Shown: positions 17,930 through 25,854 of the stretch, piece by piece
Layout: every line of letters starts with the position of its first letter
Numbering within the stretch: the first letter of the stretch is position 1
The notes under the pieces: generated by a model
What the model was told of the DNA's origin: nothing
Databases searched by the model: none
What the model saw: only the letters and a program-made list of their open reading frames with translations
Assembly: GCA_009779265.1 (NCBI GenBank)
Contig: WREP01000013.1
Location: forward strand, 1 to 59,051
Origin: Betaproteobacteria bacterium
GTDB lineage: Bacteria; Pseudomonadota; Gammaproteobacteria; Burkholderiales; Rhodocyclaceae
DNA: 59,051 bases
Direction of reading: 5' to 3'
Made by a program: the position numbers and the translations under genes

Positions 17930-18020
17930 CATGATGTCATGCTAGGGATGCTACTCAAGGCGCATTGATCATGCAATGGTAGAATGTCGTTCGGATGGAG
18001 AAAGCCATCCTGCATGACAT
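17930..18020. repeat. Duplicated leader region, copy 2
   Basis: This stretch upstream of chemoreceptor paralogue 2 matches 15690-15775 upstream of paralogue 1. Shared blocks are GGATGCTACTCAAGGCGC, TGATCATGCAATGGT and GATGGAGAAAGCCA. Conservation of a non-coding leader suggests a promoter or a recent duplication; I cannot assign a sigma factor to it. Confidence 0.75.
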
Positions 18021-18099
18021 GGCGTGCTTGCCGACCTTGTCTTGCGGCTTGCCGGGGGGCGGCTTTTGGCTTAACATTAGAAATCCCTGATTTACTGAT

Positions 18100-18531
18100 A
18101 TGAGTGCCGCCATGTTGCGTTTCGATATTGCTCCCGTCTGTGCCAATGCCTATCGCCTGCAAGCGGCGATGAGTTCCATCATCGCCGCGCTGTATCTGTT
18201 CACCCCTTATCTCTGGGTATCGCTGCTACTGGTGCTTGGCGCCTTCCTGCGCGGTTTCGTGTCGCCGCACCGTTGCCTCTCGTACCGGCTGTTCGCCGGC
18301 ATCACCCGCAAGCTGGGTTGGCAGAAATTGCAAAATGCCGGCTCCGAGATGTTTTCTGACAAGGTGGCCTTCGTCGCTGGTCTGGTGATGGTGGCGAGTT
18401 GGCTGCTGGATTTGCGGATCGGCAGTATCCCGGCAGTGGCGATTCTGGTTTTCGCCTCGCTCAATCTGCTGACCGGCTTTTGCATCGCCTGCTGGGCCTA
18501 CGCTCTGTGGTACCGGATGAAAGCCACCTGA
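18100..18531 (+). CDS. DUF4395-like small membrane protein
   Basis: The 143-residue protein has two pairs of hydrophobic segments: about residues 25-55 (SSIIAALYLFTPYLWVSLLLVLGAFLRG region) and about 88-138. Between them lies a loop with GWQKLQNAGSEMFSDKVAF. The C-terminal FASLNLLTGFCIACWAYAL, with two cysteines, matches the end of DUF4395 proteins (NxxTGFCxGC). The function is unknown; relatives are sometimes near thioredoxin-like genes. An in-frame ATG at 18112 is an alternative start. Confidence 0.6.
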   Translation: MSAAMLRFDIAPVCANAYRLQAAMSSIIAALYLFTPYLWVSLLLVLGAFLRGFVSPHRCLSYRLFAGITRKLGWQKLQNAGSEMFSDKVAFVAGLVMVASWLLDLRIGSIPAVAILVFASLNLLTGFCIACWAYALWYRMKAT

Positions 18532-18610
18532 GTTGCCGGCGGGCGGCCTTCAGGAAGGCGCGGAGCCGCCGTTAACAAACTCGGGAGCAGTGTGTTTTCG
18601 GAGGCCCGCC

Positions 18611-18844
18611 ATGAACGTCATCTACAACAGTGAGCATTTCTGGATTCTGGCCTACCCGGCCCAGCAGGGCTTCGAGTTGTTCGACAAAGACGGGATGCGG
18701 ACCCTGTTCGTGCAAGGCGTGCTCGCCCGCCACTTTTTCCACGCGATGGAAGATATTCCCGAAGCCGAGCGCGACTACGCCACCATCGACGCCTTCCTCG
18801 ATGATTATTGCAAGGACAGCGCCCGCCCCATCGTCATCCACTGA
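18611..18844 (+). CDS. Small conserved protein, DUF3567-like
   Basis: The 77-residue acidic protein begins MNVIYNSEHFWILAYPAQQG and ends in DDYCKDSARPIVIH. This resembles short betaproteobacterial proteins of the DUF3567 group, which have a FE(L/I)xDK core and a C-terminal Y-C-x-x-x-A-x-P-I/V-V-I/V-H. CGGAGG is placed well before the ATG at 18611. The function is not known. It is 48 bases upstream of another short betaproteobacterial protein gene, so the two may be co-transcribed. Confidence 0.65.
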   Translation: MNVIYNSEHFWILAYPAQQGFELFDKDGMRTLFVQGVLARHFFHAMEDIPEAERDYATIDAFLDDYCKDSARPIVIH

Positions 18845-18892
18845 CGTGCTAAAATCAAATTCATTGTTTTGCTTGCGCGGGGAATACAGCCA

Positions 18893-19111
18893 ATGGGCAG
18901 GGTCAATTCGAGCTACGTATCGGACCACATGGCGTGGATGAACGATCTGATGGAGAAAAATCCGCACTGGCGCGCCGAGCAGAAAGCCGGCCGCGCCCTG
19001 TGGTGGGACAAGAAGCAGACGACGGATGAGACGGCGGCACATGCCGCGTCGCGCGTGGCGCAAAAGCCTTATCCTTACGACGTCAATTTCTACGGCGACC
19101 ACGGCGAATAA
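18893..19111 (+). CDS. DUF3460 family protein
   Basis: The 72-residue protein reads SSYVSDHMAWMNDLMEKNP followed by EQKAGRALWWDK and QKPYPYDVNFYG, which matches DUF3460, a short family found almost only in betaproteobacteria. No function is known. An upstream in-frame ATG at 18869 would add MLARGIQP, but the family starts near the MGRVNSSYVS region. It is followed by a good terminator. Confidence 0.75.
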   Translation: MGRVNSSYVSDHMAWMNDLMEKNPHWRAEQKAGRALWWDKKQTTDETAAHAASRVAQKPYPYDVNFYGDHGE

Positions 19112-19136
19112 AGCTCGGCGTTTGCGTCACCAAGAT

Positions 19137-19169
19137 AAAAAAGCCGGTCATTTATGCGACCGGCTTTTT
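19137..19169 (+). terminator. Bidirectional intrinsic terminator
   Basis: AAAAAAGCCGGTC and GACCGGCTTTTT form a perfect seven-GC-rich-base stem with A and T runs on either side. It lies between the end of the DUF3460 gene and the end of the convergent acyl-CoA synthetase/GNAT gene and can serve both. Confidence 0.9.
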
Positions 19170-19187
19170 GTTGGGAAGAAAATGGAA

Positions 19188-21884
19188 TCAGGCGCCGGTC
19201 AGCGGCTTGACCACGCGCTTGACGGCCGTGTCATCGGGATGCGGGTGGATGGTGAAGCCGAGGCTGGTCATCAGGCGGAACATTTTGCTGTTGGTCGATA
19301 GCACGTCGCCGACCACGGCACGGTAGCCCTTCATGCGGGCGCAGTCGATCAGCGCCGTCATCAGCTTGCGGCCGACGCCGCACTTCTGCCAGTCGTCGCT
19401 GACGGCCAGCGCGAATTCGACCGATTCGCCGTCCGGATTGCCGACGTAGCGGGCGACCCCGATCTGTTTTTCCTTGCCCTCGTCGTCGGTAATCGTCCCC
19501 ACCAGCGCCATTTCCCGGTCGTAGTCGATCTGCGTGAAGCGCACCAGCATGGTCTGGGTCAGTTCGCGCAGGGTGTCCATGAAGCGGTAGTAGCGCGACT
19601 CATCGGTCATGCTCTTGACGAATTCCTGTTCGAGGTCGGCGTCCTCCGGGCGGATCGGGCGGATGGTGACGGTCTGGCCGTCGTTCATTTGCCATTCCTG
19701 GATCAGGTGCACCGGGTAGGGGTAGATGGACATGTGCGCGTAGCGGTCTCCGGAACCAGCGGCGGCGTGGTCGATGACGATGCGCGCATCGGCGGCGATG
19801 GCGCCGTGTTCGTCGACGATCAGCGGATTGAGGTCGAGCTCCTGAATCCAGGGCAGTTCGCAGACCATTTCGGAAATGCACAGCAACACTTCCGTCAGCG
19901 CGTCGCGGTCGACCGGCGGCATGTTGTGGAACTGGCCGAGGATTTTCGAGGCCCGTGTCGAGTCGATCAAATCCTTGGCCAGGAACTTGTTCAGCGGCGG
20001 CAGGGCGACCGAGCGGTCGCTGAAAATTTCGACATCGAAGCCACCGGCGCCAAAGGTGATCACCGGCCCGAAAATCGGGTCGCGGAAGACGCCGATCATC
20101 AACTCACGACCGTTCGGCCGGGAGAGGAAGGGTTCGATCGAAACGCCGTTGATCTTGGCCGTCGGGTGCCGCTTTTGCACCGTGTCGATGATGTCGTGGT
20201 AGGCGTTGCGCACCGCCGGCGCGTTCTGGATATTCAGGCGCACGCCGCCGGCATCCGACTTGTGCGGCAGATCCGGCGAATCGACCTTCATGGCGATGGG
20301 GAAGCCGATCTGCTCGGCCAGCAGCAGCGCCTCGGTGGCCGTGCGGGCGACCATGGTTTGCGCCACCGGCACCTTGAAGGCGCGCAGGATGGCCTTCGAT
20401 TCCATTTCCGACAGCACCTTGCGCCGCTCGGCGAGCAGCGCCTCGATCAGCATCCGCGCCCCTTCGGCCTCTGGCCGGCCATGCTGGCGGGTCGGTTCCG
20501 GCGTTTGCAGCAGCAAATGCTGGTTGCGGTAATACTTGGAAACGTGGTGGAACAGTTCGATCGCCGTCTCCGGCATGCGGAAGGCCGGAATGCCCGCATC
20601 CTCGATCAGCTTGCGCGCCTCCAGCACCTGTTCCTCGCCCATCCAGCAGCAGATCAGCGAGCGGTCGAGTTTCTCGGAGACTTCGATGACGGCCTTGGCA
20701 ACGCCCATCGGGTCGGTCATCGCCTGCGGCGAGAGCATGATCAGCGTGCTGTCGACATTGGGATCCTGGGTGACGGCCAGGATCGTCTCGCGATAGCGTT
20801 CCGGCGTGGCGTCGCCGCCGATGTCGATCGGGTTCTTGTGCGAGCGGTTCGGCGGCAAGGTCTTGTTGAGCTTGGTTACCGTCTCGTTGCTCAACTCGGC
20901 CAGCGGAATGCCAAGGTCGCCGGTACGGTCGGCGGCCATGGCGCCGGGGCCGCCGCCGTTGGTGACGATGGCCAGACGGTCGCCGCGCGGGCGGAACTTG
21001 GAGGCCAGCGCCTTGGCGGCGTAAAACAGTTGGCCGACGTTCTGCACGCGCACCACGCCGGCGCGGCGCACGGCGGCGTCGAAAACGCTGTCGGAAACGG
21101 CGGCCATGCCCGAATGGGCGGAGGCCGCCAGCGAGCCGGCCTCGTGGCGGCCGGCCTTGAGCAGGATGATCGGCTTGATGCGCGCAGCCGAGCGCAACGC
21201 GCTCATGAAGCGCCGCGCGTGGCGGATGCCCTCGACATACATCAGGATGTAGTGGGTGCGGTTATCGTAGATCAGGTAATCGAGGATTTCGCCGAAATCG
21301 ATGTCGGCGGTCATGCCCAGCGAGATCACCGAGGAAAAGCCGACCTGGTTGGCCTTGGCCCAGTCGAGCACCGCCGAGCACATGGCGCCGGATTGCGAAA
21401 CCAGCGCCAGGTTGCCCGGCGTGGCGGAGATGCGGGTAAAAGTGGCATTCAGGCCGAGTTCGGGGCGGATGATGCCGAGACAGTTGGGGCCGAGGACGCG
21501 CACGCTGTAGGAGCGGGCGATTTCAAGCATCTTGCGCTCGATGGCGGCGCCGACATGGCCGGACTCGGAAAAGCCGGAGGAAATGACGATGACGTTCTGC
21601 ACGCCGCTGCGTCCGCACTGCTCGATCAGTTGTGGCACGGTCTGCGGCCGAGTGGCGATGACCACCATCTCGACGCGGGCACCGATTTCCTCGATCGACT
21701 TGTAGACCGGCTGGCCCAGGATGGTTTCGTACTTCGGGTTGATGGCGTACAGACGGCCCTTGTAGCCCGAATTGAGGATGTTCCTGAAAATGACGTTGCC
21801 GACTGAGTTTTCCCGCTCGGAGGCGCCGATCACGGCAACCGATTTCGATTCGAACAGGGTCGTGAGATAGTGCTGTTCCAGCAT
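19188..21884 (-). CDS. Acyl-CoA synthetase (NDP-forming)-like protein fused to GNAT acetyltransferase (Pat/YfiQ-like)
   Basis: The 898-residue protein has a CoA-binding Rossmann domain (about 1-135), a succinyl-CoA-ligase-like domain (150-310), an ATP-grasp domain (about 480-700) and a C-terminal GNAT domain (about 735-890, with VGRKLMTALIDCARMKG). This order is that of the Pat/YfiQ lysine acetyltransferase that inactivates acetyl-CoA synthetase. Unlike classic Pat proteins as I remember them, the loop AASAHSGMAAVSD retains a histidine (His257), the phosphorylated residue of ADP-forming acetate-CoA ligases. It may thus be a working ligase as well as an acetyltransferase. ATG at 21884 is chosen for its AAGGA ribosome binding site. 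Confidence 0.85.
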   Translation of the reverse strand: MLEQHYLTTLFESKSVAVIGASERENSVGNVIFRNILNSGYKGRLYAINPKYETILGQPVYKSIEEIGARVEMVVIATRPQTVPQLIEQCGRSGVQNVIVISSGFSESGHVGAAIERKMLEIARSYSVRVLGPNCLGIIRPELGLNATFTRISATPGNLALVSQSGAMCSAVLDWAKANQVGFSSVISLGMTADIDFGEILDYLIYDNRTHYILMYVEGIRHARRFMSALRSAARIKPIILLKAGRHEAGSLAASAHSGMAAVSDSVFDAAVRRAGVVRVQNVGQLFYAAKALASKFRPRGDRLAIVTNGGGPGAMAADRTGDLGIPLAELSNETVTKLNKTLPPNRSHKNPIDIGGDATPERYRETILAVTQDPNVDSTLIMLSPQAMTDPMGVAKAVIEVSEKLDRSLICCWMGEEQVLEARKLIEDAGIPAFRMPETAIELFHHVSKYYRNQHLLLQTPEPTRQHGRPEAEGARMLIEALLAERRKVLSEMESKAILRAFKVPVAQTMVARTATEALLLAEQIGFPIAMKVDSPDLPHKSDAGGVRLNIQNAPAVRNAYHDIIDTVQKRHPTAKINGVSIEPFLSRPNGRELMIGVFRDPIFGPVITFGAGGFDVEIFSDRSVALPPLNKFLAKDLIDSTRASKILGQFHNMPPVDRDALTEVLLCISEMVCELPWIQELDLNPLIVDEHGAIAADARIVIDHAAAGSGDRYAHMSIYPYPVHLIQEWQMNDGQTVTIRPIRPEDADLEQEFVKSMTDESRYYRFMDTLRELTQTMLVRFTQIDYDREMALVGTITDDEGKEKQIGVARYVGNPDGESVEFALAVSDDWQKCGVGRKLMTALIDCARMKGYRAVVGDVLSTNSKMFRLMTSLGFTIHPHPDDTAVKRVVKPLTGA

Positions 21885-21948
21885 GGCGTGTCCTTGGCGG
21901 CGAGTGCTGTTGTGCAACGCACAATTCTAGCACGGAAAGATGTCCGAA

Positions 21949-22357
21949 TCATCGTGCAGCCGGCGCTTCATCGCCGCCCGCCATCTCCAAACTGCTTTCA
22001 ATCAGCACTGGCTGGCTGAGGGTGCGGAAGAGCGGGCATTTTTCGGCGATTTCCAGGAGCCGCTGGCGCTCGGCGGGGGTCAGCTCGCCCTCCAGGGTGA
22101 TGCGCCGTTCGATGCGGTCGCGGCGGCTGCCGTCGATTTCCACCTTCTCGTGCCGCAGCGCGACGCTGACATGGCGTAGCGCCAGGCCCTTTCGTTCCGC
22201 GTACATGCGCAGGGTGATCGACGTGCAGGCGCCGAGCGCGGCGAGCAGAAAATCGAAAGGCGCCGGGCCGATATCATCGCCGCCCAGGCTGGCCGGCCCG
22301 GACATCCTGCTGGTATCTTCCCTTGCCGCTTTCGGCAACGACCACGCCATCCGCCAT
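21949..22357 (-). pseudogene. OsmC family gene broken by a frameshift/small deletion
   Basis: A good ribosome binding site (GGAGG) precedes ATG at 22357, which encodes [22 protein letters not shown], a normal OsmC N-terminus, but the frame closes with TGA after a few more codons. The body continues in another frame from about 22285 to 21949: [21 protein letters not shown] (peroxidatic-type Cys included), AERKGL, and [13 protein letters not shown] with the second Cys. The usual linker of about ten residues (often ADEP) between the two parts is missing, consistent with a small out-of-frame deletion. A shortened protein from an internal start is possible. It is divergent from the methyltransferase gene. 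Confidence 0.7.
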
Positions 22358-22385
22358 GACAGCCTCCGTCCATCAAGCATGCGCC

Positions 22386-22895
22386 ATGATAGCGCCTTCG
22401 TCCTGGGTCGAGACCCACGCCGCGCGCCTGCCGGCGGGGCGGCAAGTGCTCGACCTGGCCTGCGGTAGCGGCCGTCACAGCCGCTTTCTGGCGGCGGGCG
22501 GCTGGCCGGTGCTGGCCGCCGACCGCGACGCGGCGGCCCTGGCCGGATTGCAAGGCATCGCCGGCATCACCACCGCCTGCCTCGATCTCGAAGGCGCAAG
22601 CTGGCCGCTGGCCGGCCAACAATTCGCCGGCATCGTCGTCACCAACTACCTGTGGCGACCGCGCCTGCCCGATCTGCTGGCCCTCTTGGCGCCGGGCGGC
22701 GTATTGATCTACGAAACCTTCATGGACGGCAACGCCGCCTACGGCAAGCCAAGCAATCCCGACTTCCTGCTCCGCCCCGGCGAACTCCGCGCCCTCACCG
22801 CCGCCGCCGGCCTGCGCGAAATCGCCTACGCCGAGGGCTACGTCGACCAACCGAAACCGGCCATGCGTCAGGCGATTTGTGCGGTGCGGGAGTGA
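22386..22895 (+). CDS. Class I SAM-dependent methyltransferase
   Basis: The 169-residue protein has motif [16 protein letters not shown], an acidic AADRDAAAL (motif II) and the VVTNYLWRP post-motif typical of small TehB-like methyltransferases. The substrate is unknown. ATG at 22386 is 28 bases from the divergent osmC start; an in-frame ATG at 22356 would overlap it. The last 130 bases of the gene occur again at 23870-23999, on the far side of a toxin-antitoxin module. Confidence 0.8.
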   Translation: MIAPSSWVETHAARLPAGRQVLDLACGSGRHSRFLAAGGWPVLAADRDAAALAGLQGIAGITTACLDLEGASWPLAGQQFAGIVVTNYLWRPRLPDLLALLAPGGVLIYETFMDGNAAYGKPSNPDFLLRPGELRALTAAAGLREIAYAEGYVDQPKPAMRQAICAVRE

Positions 22896-22898
22896 ATC

Positions 22899-23000
22899 GC
22901 AGGGTGGACACGCCGCGCAGCGGTGCAGTCCGGCAATCCATTGATCACAACCGCCGGACAGCGGCCTTCGGCCTCGCCCATACTCCGGGCTGCGCTTAAC
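22899..23000. repeat. Dispersed repeat family S, copy 1
   Basis: The sequence after the methyltransferase stop reads AGGGTGGACACGCCGCGCAGCGG, GCAGTCCGGCAATCC, then CACAACCGCCGGACAGCGGCCTTCGGCC. The same blocks in the same order occur at 24022-24152 and 47026-47150. These GTAGGxTGGACxAGCC-type elements are common dispersed repeats in proteobacteria. Confidence 0.8.
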
Positions 23001-23514
23001 CTTCGGCGCTGCCAGTGTGGTTGCTTCTACGCTGCTTCAACGGCAAATACAACGAAAGCGGTTGGCTTGCGAAAGCCGTGAATCCATAGTGTTCGTAAAA
23101 CTTTTTGCTCTGCTCATCCTTGGCGTCCACGATCAGCGCATAAGCCGCTATCTGCTCGCTCGCTTTGAGGCAACGATCCACAGCGCAACCCATCAGCAGG
23201 CGTCCCATGCCATGTCCGTGCCGATCCACAGCCGTGGCAAACCGCCCCATGCGGTAGCACGGTACAGGATAGCGTGGCAAACGCCGACGATCGGCATCGC
23301 TCAAGTTTGAAGCATCCACTTCGGCGGCGCTCAGCGTGTAATAACCCAAAATCTTGGCCGGAGCCTCGGTATCCGTCAGCACGAAAACAGAAGTGATGCC
23401 CCGCCGCCGGTGCTGTTCTGCAAATTGCCGCAGATACACATTCAGTTCCGGCACGCCGCAGTCGAACCCGGCCCGATCATGGACAGCAGGCGCCAGCGGC
23501 CCTTCCTCAAACAC
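22996..23514 (-). CDS. GNAT-family toxin (TacT-like)
   Basis: From GTG at 23514 the protein has 172 residues and starts MFEEGPLAPAVHDRAGFDCG, the usual FDCGxPELNxYL opening of TacT/AtaT-type acetyltransferase toxins. These acetylate charged tRNAs and stop translation. The acetyl-CoA loop is RHGHGMGRLLMG, with a late tyrosine in KFYEHYGF. The GTG start overlaps the antitoxin stop by eight bases; an ATG at 23547 would overlap more and is less likely. It forms an operon with the DUF1778 antitoxin gene. Confidence 0.85.
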   Translation of the reverse strand: MFEEGPLAPAVHDRAGFDCGVPELNVYLRQFAEQHRRRGITSVFVLTDTEAPAKILGYYTLSAAEVDASNLSDADRRRLPRYPVPCYRMGRFATAVDRHGHGMGRLLMGCAVDRCLKASEQIAAYALIVDAKDEQSKKFYEHYGFTAFASQPLSLYLPLKQRRSNHTGSAEG

Positions 23515-23779
23515 GGCGGACCTTTTCCCCGGCCTGGGTAATGGCATTCCTTAGCGCCTCATTCGGCGCGAACGCTCTTTCCAGGGCCGCGGTGAATGCC
23601 GTGAAATCCTGCCGGGACAGTGTGATGCGCGATTCGCGCTCCAGCAACTGTTGCGCCTTTTCCTTGGCCGCCCAGCGCACGAAACCCGCCATGGTCGTTC
23701 CCATCAGGGCGGCAGCCCGGGCAATGACATTCTTGTCCTCAGCATCCATTTTGAGATCAAAGCGTGTAGTTGTAGTCAT
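23507..23779 (-). CDS. DUF1778-type ribbon-helix-helix antitoxin (TacA-like)
   Basis: The 90-residue protein begins MTTTTRFDLKMDAEDKNVI and continues AAALMGTTMAGFVRWAAKEKA, a ribbon-helix-helix DNA-binding region. The C-terminal part, which includes LSRQDFTAFTAALE, is the toxin-neutralising tail seen in TacA-like proteins. GGAGGTG lies six bases before ATG at 23779. It precedes and overlaps the GNAT toxin gene, and a palindrome upstream is a likely autoregulatory operator. Confidence 0.85.
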   Translation of the reverse strand: MTTTTRFDLKMDAEDKNVIARAAALMGTTMAGFVRWAAKEKAQQLLERESRITLSRQDFTAFTAALERAFAPNEALRNAITQAGEKVRRV

Positions 23780-23794
23780 GGCGCACCTCCATAG

Positions 23795-23815
23795 ATACGG
23801 CATTTTACCGTATCG
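23795..23815. promoter_or_regulatory. Putative operator of the GNAT toxin-antitoxin operon
   Basis: A perfect inverted repeat GATACGG-N7-CCGTATC lies 16 bases upstream of the antitoxin start. Ribbon-helix-helix antitoxins bind such sites to repress their own operon. The position would overlap the promoter. Confidence 0.6.
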
Positions 23816-23869
23816 GAAAGAGGTGTGACATCCTGACATTCTCCCCGACACAGCATCGTCTCATCCTTG

Positions 23870-23999
23870 CTTCCTGCTCCGCCCCGGTGAACTCCGCGCC
23901 ATCACCGCCGCCGGCCTGGGCGAAATCGCCTACGCCGAAGGCTACGTCGAGCGGCCGAAGCCGGCGATGCGGCAGGCGATTTGTGTTGTGCGGGATATA
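23870..23999 (+). pseudogene. Duplicated 3' fragment of the methyltransferase gene
   Basis: This stretch encodes [20 protein letters not shown], then [20 protein letters not shown], nearly the same as the C-terminus of the methyltransferase at 22386-22895. The 5' part is absent, so it is a gene fragment. It is followed by repeat family S, as is the intact gene. The toxin-antitoxin pair thus sits between two direct copies of the same segment. Confidence 0.8.
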
Positions 24000-24021
24000 T
24001 AAACAGGCGCGGTAGGGAGTC

Positions 24022-24152
24022 GTAGGTTGGACAAGCCGCGCAGCGGCGCAGTCCGACAATCCATTACAAAAACAGTGACGCTTTGCGTCAAAGGCTCACA
24101 ACCGCCGGACAGCGGCCTTCGGCCTTGTCCAGTCTACCCCGGGCTTGCTTAC
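24022..24152. repeat. Dispersed repeat family S, copy 2
   Basis: GTAGGTTGGACAAGCCGCGC opens this copy, which holds an internal hairpin (GTGACGC-TTT-GCGTCA) and ends near the XRE regulator gene. It matches 47026-47150 over its whole length and the shorter 22899-23000. Confidence 0.85.
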
Positions 24153-24451
24153 CCCTGTAGGGTAGATACCATTCGCATCACTTCTGCTCTCTCATCCTTG
24201 TCGAGGCGGCAGAACCACCGAAGCAGCCTGGCCTCATCGTCATCCTCAGCGTAAAAAAAGGAAGCCGGGAGCTTCAGGGCGCGAGCGATCCGTTCCACCA
24301 TTGAAAAATCAGGCTCGTGCTTGCCCCGCTCATACTGGTTCATTCGTGCGCTGGCCGACATTTCGTCGATCCCCGCCAACACGCCAAGCCGCTCCTGAGA
24401 CAACCCGGCCTCGCGTCTGGCTTCCTTGAGACGCTTCGAGAAGATGGACAT
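24149..24451 (-). CDS. XRE-family transcriptional regulator
   Basis: The 100-residue protein has a Cro/C1-type helix-turn-helix near the N-terminus (KRLKEARREAGLSQERLGVL, then MNQYERGKHEPD) and a short acidic C-terminal tail. It resembles phage-type or stress-type repressors. Two CTAAG/CTTAG palindromes lie just upstream, one of them inside the promoter of the divergent lipoprotein gene. I infer that it controls itself and that gene. Confidence 0.8.
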   Translation of the reverse strand: MSIFSKRLKEARREAGLSQERLGVLAGIDEMSASARMNQYERGKHEPDFSMVERIARALKLPASFFYAEDDDEARLLRWFCRLDKDERAEVMRMVSTLQG

Positions 24452-24472
24452 TCTTGGCCCCTTGTGCAGAGG

Positions 24473-24520
24473 CTAAGATGATCTTAGGGCGGCGTTGACG
24501 TAACACTAAGAGTTCCTTAG
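24473..24520. promoter_or_regulatory. Two putative operators for the XRE regulator
   Basis: CTAAGATGATCTTAG (24473-24487) is a perfect palindrome around one central base. CTAAGAGTTCCTTAG (24506-24520) shares the same CTAAG/CTTAG arms. Their centres are 33 bases apart, about three helical turns, which suits cooperative binding of two dimers on one DNA face. Confidence 0.65.
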
Positions 24521-24523
24521 TAT
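24495..24523 (+). promoter_or_regulatory. Sigma-70-like promoter of the lipoprotein gene, overlapping an operator
   Basis: TTGACG (24495-24500) and TAGTAT (24518-24523) are separated by 17 bases. The second CTAAG palindrome fills the spacer and -10, so bound repressor would block polymerase. Confidence 0.6.
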
Positions 24524-24611
24524 CATGACTTTCGAATCTTTTGGGCATGAACCGGCAATGTTAATTGCGGTTTGCCCCGTTTTCTTCCATTCCTGTTCAC
24601 GAGAGGGCGGT

Positions 24612-25043
24612 ATGAAAAAGATATTGCTGGTTTTGTCGTCGGCGCTTATGTTCGGCATGGTCGGATGCGCTCAAATGCCACAACCAACGGCTCAAGAAAT
24701 ACAAGGTGCGAACTACGGCAGCACGCCTAACCTGGGAGATTATAAACAGGTAATTAAAGATTCCATTGGCGCGTCATTGATCGACCCGTATTCAGCGGTG
24801 TACAAGTTTTATGATGCTCTAGCGAAAGGATACCAAGTGTTTTGGTCAAGGTCCGATAAGGATTGGAAAGTTATGTACGGCTATTGTGGCTTTGTAGAAG
24901 TTAACGCCAAGAATAGATTCGGCGCCTATGTGGGGGAAAAGCTATATAGTTTTATCATTAACGATAAAAATGTTCTTACTTATACTTCTAGTTCGGGCAT
25001 AGTGCAACAACCGTGTGTTCTCGTCGAGGCTACACGGAAATAG
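24612..25043 (+). CDS. Putative lipoprotein of unknown function
   Basis: The 143-residue protein has a lipoprotein signal: MKKILLVLSSALMFGMVGC, with the lipidated cysteine at position 19. The mature part contains DPYSAVYKFYDALAKGYQVF and YGYCGFVEVNAKNRFGAYVG. This looks like the small periplasmic proteins whose DPxSAxY...CGxVNAKNxxGAYxG pattern recurs in uncharacterised bacterial lipoproteins. The gene is AT-rich compared with its surroundings, suggesting transfer. It is divergent from the XRE regulator, whose operators lie upstream. Confidence 0.7.
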   Translation: MKKILLVLSSALMFGMVGCAQMPQPTAQEIQGANYGSTPNLGDYKQVIKDSIGASLIDPYSAVYKFYDALAKGYQVFWSRSDKDWKVMYGYCGFVEVNAKNRFGAYVGEKLYSFIINDKNVLTYTSSSGIVQQPCVLVEATRK

Positions 25044-25165
25044 AGTCTGCGCTTTATGCTGTTGTGATTGTTGTTGCGGCAACGGGCAAGCGAGCATACT
25101 CACCTTGGACGCGGAGTCATACGGTTACATAGCTCCATTTTCTGACACTTATAGGAGAGTGAAAC

Positions 25166-25738
25166 TTGAAGAATATTCAGTGCGCCAACTGTGGCCAGGA
25201 AATGTCACAGAAGGCACCAACCTGCCCGAAGTGTGGGCATCCCAATAAAAAAGCCAATCATTTGTCTGGTGGCGAAATACTAATTGGGTTGGCTAGTGCT
25301 GCCGCCGGGATTTGGTTCATGGCCAGCTTCGGTTCAGGAGGATCCACTTCTAACCATACAACACCAGCTAGGCCAACACCTGCTCCTAGTTCTAAAATGC
25401 CAGCCATGGCGAATGTTGAACCAGCTACTCCTGATCCCAAAGTGGCAGCTATGGCGAATATAGAGCTAAAAAACATGTCTTGGCAGACTGCTGGCTTCGA
25501 CAATATCATGGAGGTAAGCCTGACTTTCGTAAACAAGGGGAAGCAAAGCGTAAAGGACATTGAGCTGACCTGTCGACATGCCTCTAACAGTGGCACTTAT
25601 ATCGACAGCAATAAGCGAGTGATTTATGAAATAGTCCCCGCTGGCAAGTCCAAGCGAATAAATGACTTCAGCATGGGTTTTATTCATAACCAAGCGACCA
25701 AAACGAGCTGTTCGATCACCGATCTCAAAATACTATAA
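25166..25738 (+). CDS. Zinc-ribbon membrane-anchored protein of unknown function
   Basis: The 190-residue protein starts with a zinc ribbon, CANCGQEMSQKAPTCPKCG, having four cysteines in CxxC pairs. A hydrophobic segment follows at about residues 38-58 (LIGLASAAAGIWFMASFG), then a Pro/Ala-rich linker and a beta-rich external domain with VSLTFVNKGKQSVKDIELTC. The start is TTG at 25166, with AGGAG eight bases before it. The cytoplasmic zinc ribbon and external domain suggest a one-pass membrane protein. The gene is AT-rich and probably belongs with the lipoprotein gene. Confidence 0.65.
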   Translation: MKNIQCANCGQEMSQKAPTCPKCGHPNKKANHLSGGEILIGLASAAAGIWFMASFGSGGSTSNHTTPARPTPAPSSKMPAMANVEPATPDPKVAAMANIELKNMSWQTAGFDNIMEVSLTFVNKGKQSVKDIELTCRHASNSGTYIDSNKRVIYEIVPAGKSKRINDFSMGFIHNQATKTSCSITDLKIL

Positions 25739-25854
25739 AGCACATTTATGTGTTCCAGCGGATGTCATGGTTTTACATTGTTCGGCCATGATGTTTTTGC
25801 CCGCCATGTTCGCTCGATGCCATTCGGCGAGCAGAACCCTTATAGGAGAATATT

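Noticed and set aside
19689-21806. 705-codon plus-strand frame opposite the acyl-CoA synthetase/GNAT gene
   Set aside because: The opposite strand encodes an unmistakable multidomain protein, and this frame is a His/Gly/Arg-rich shadow.
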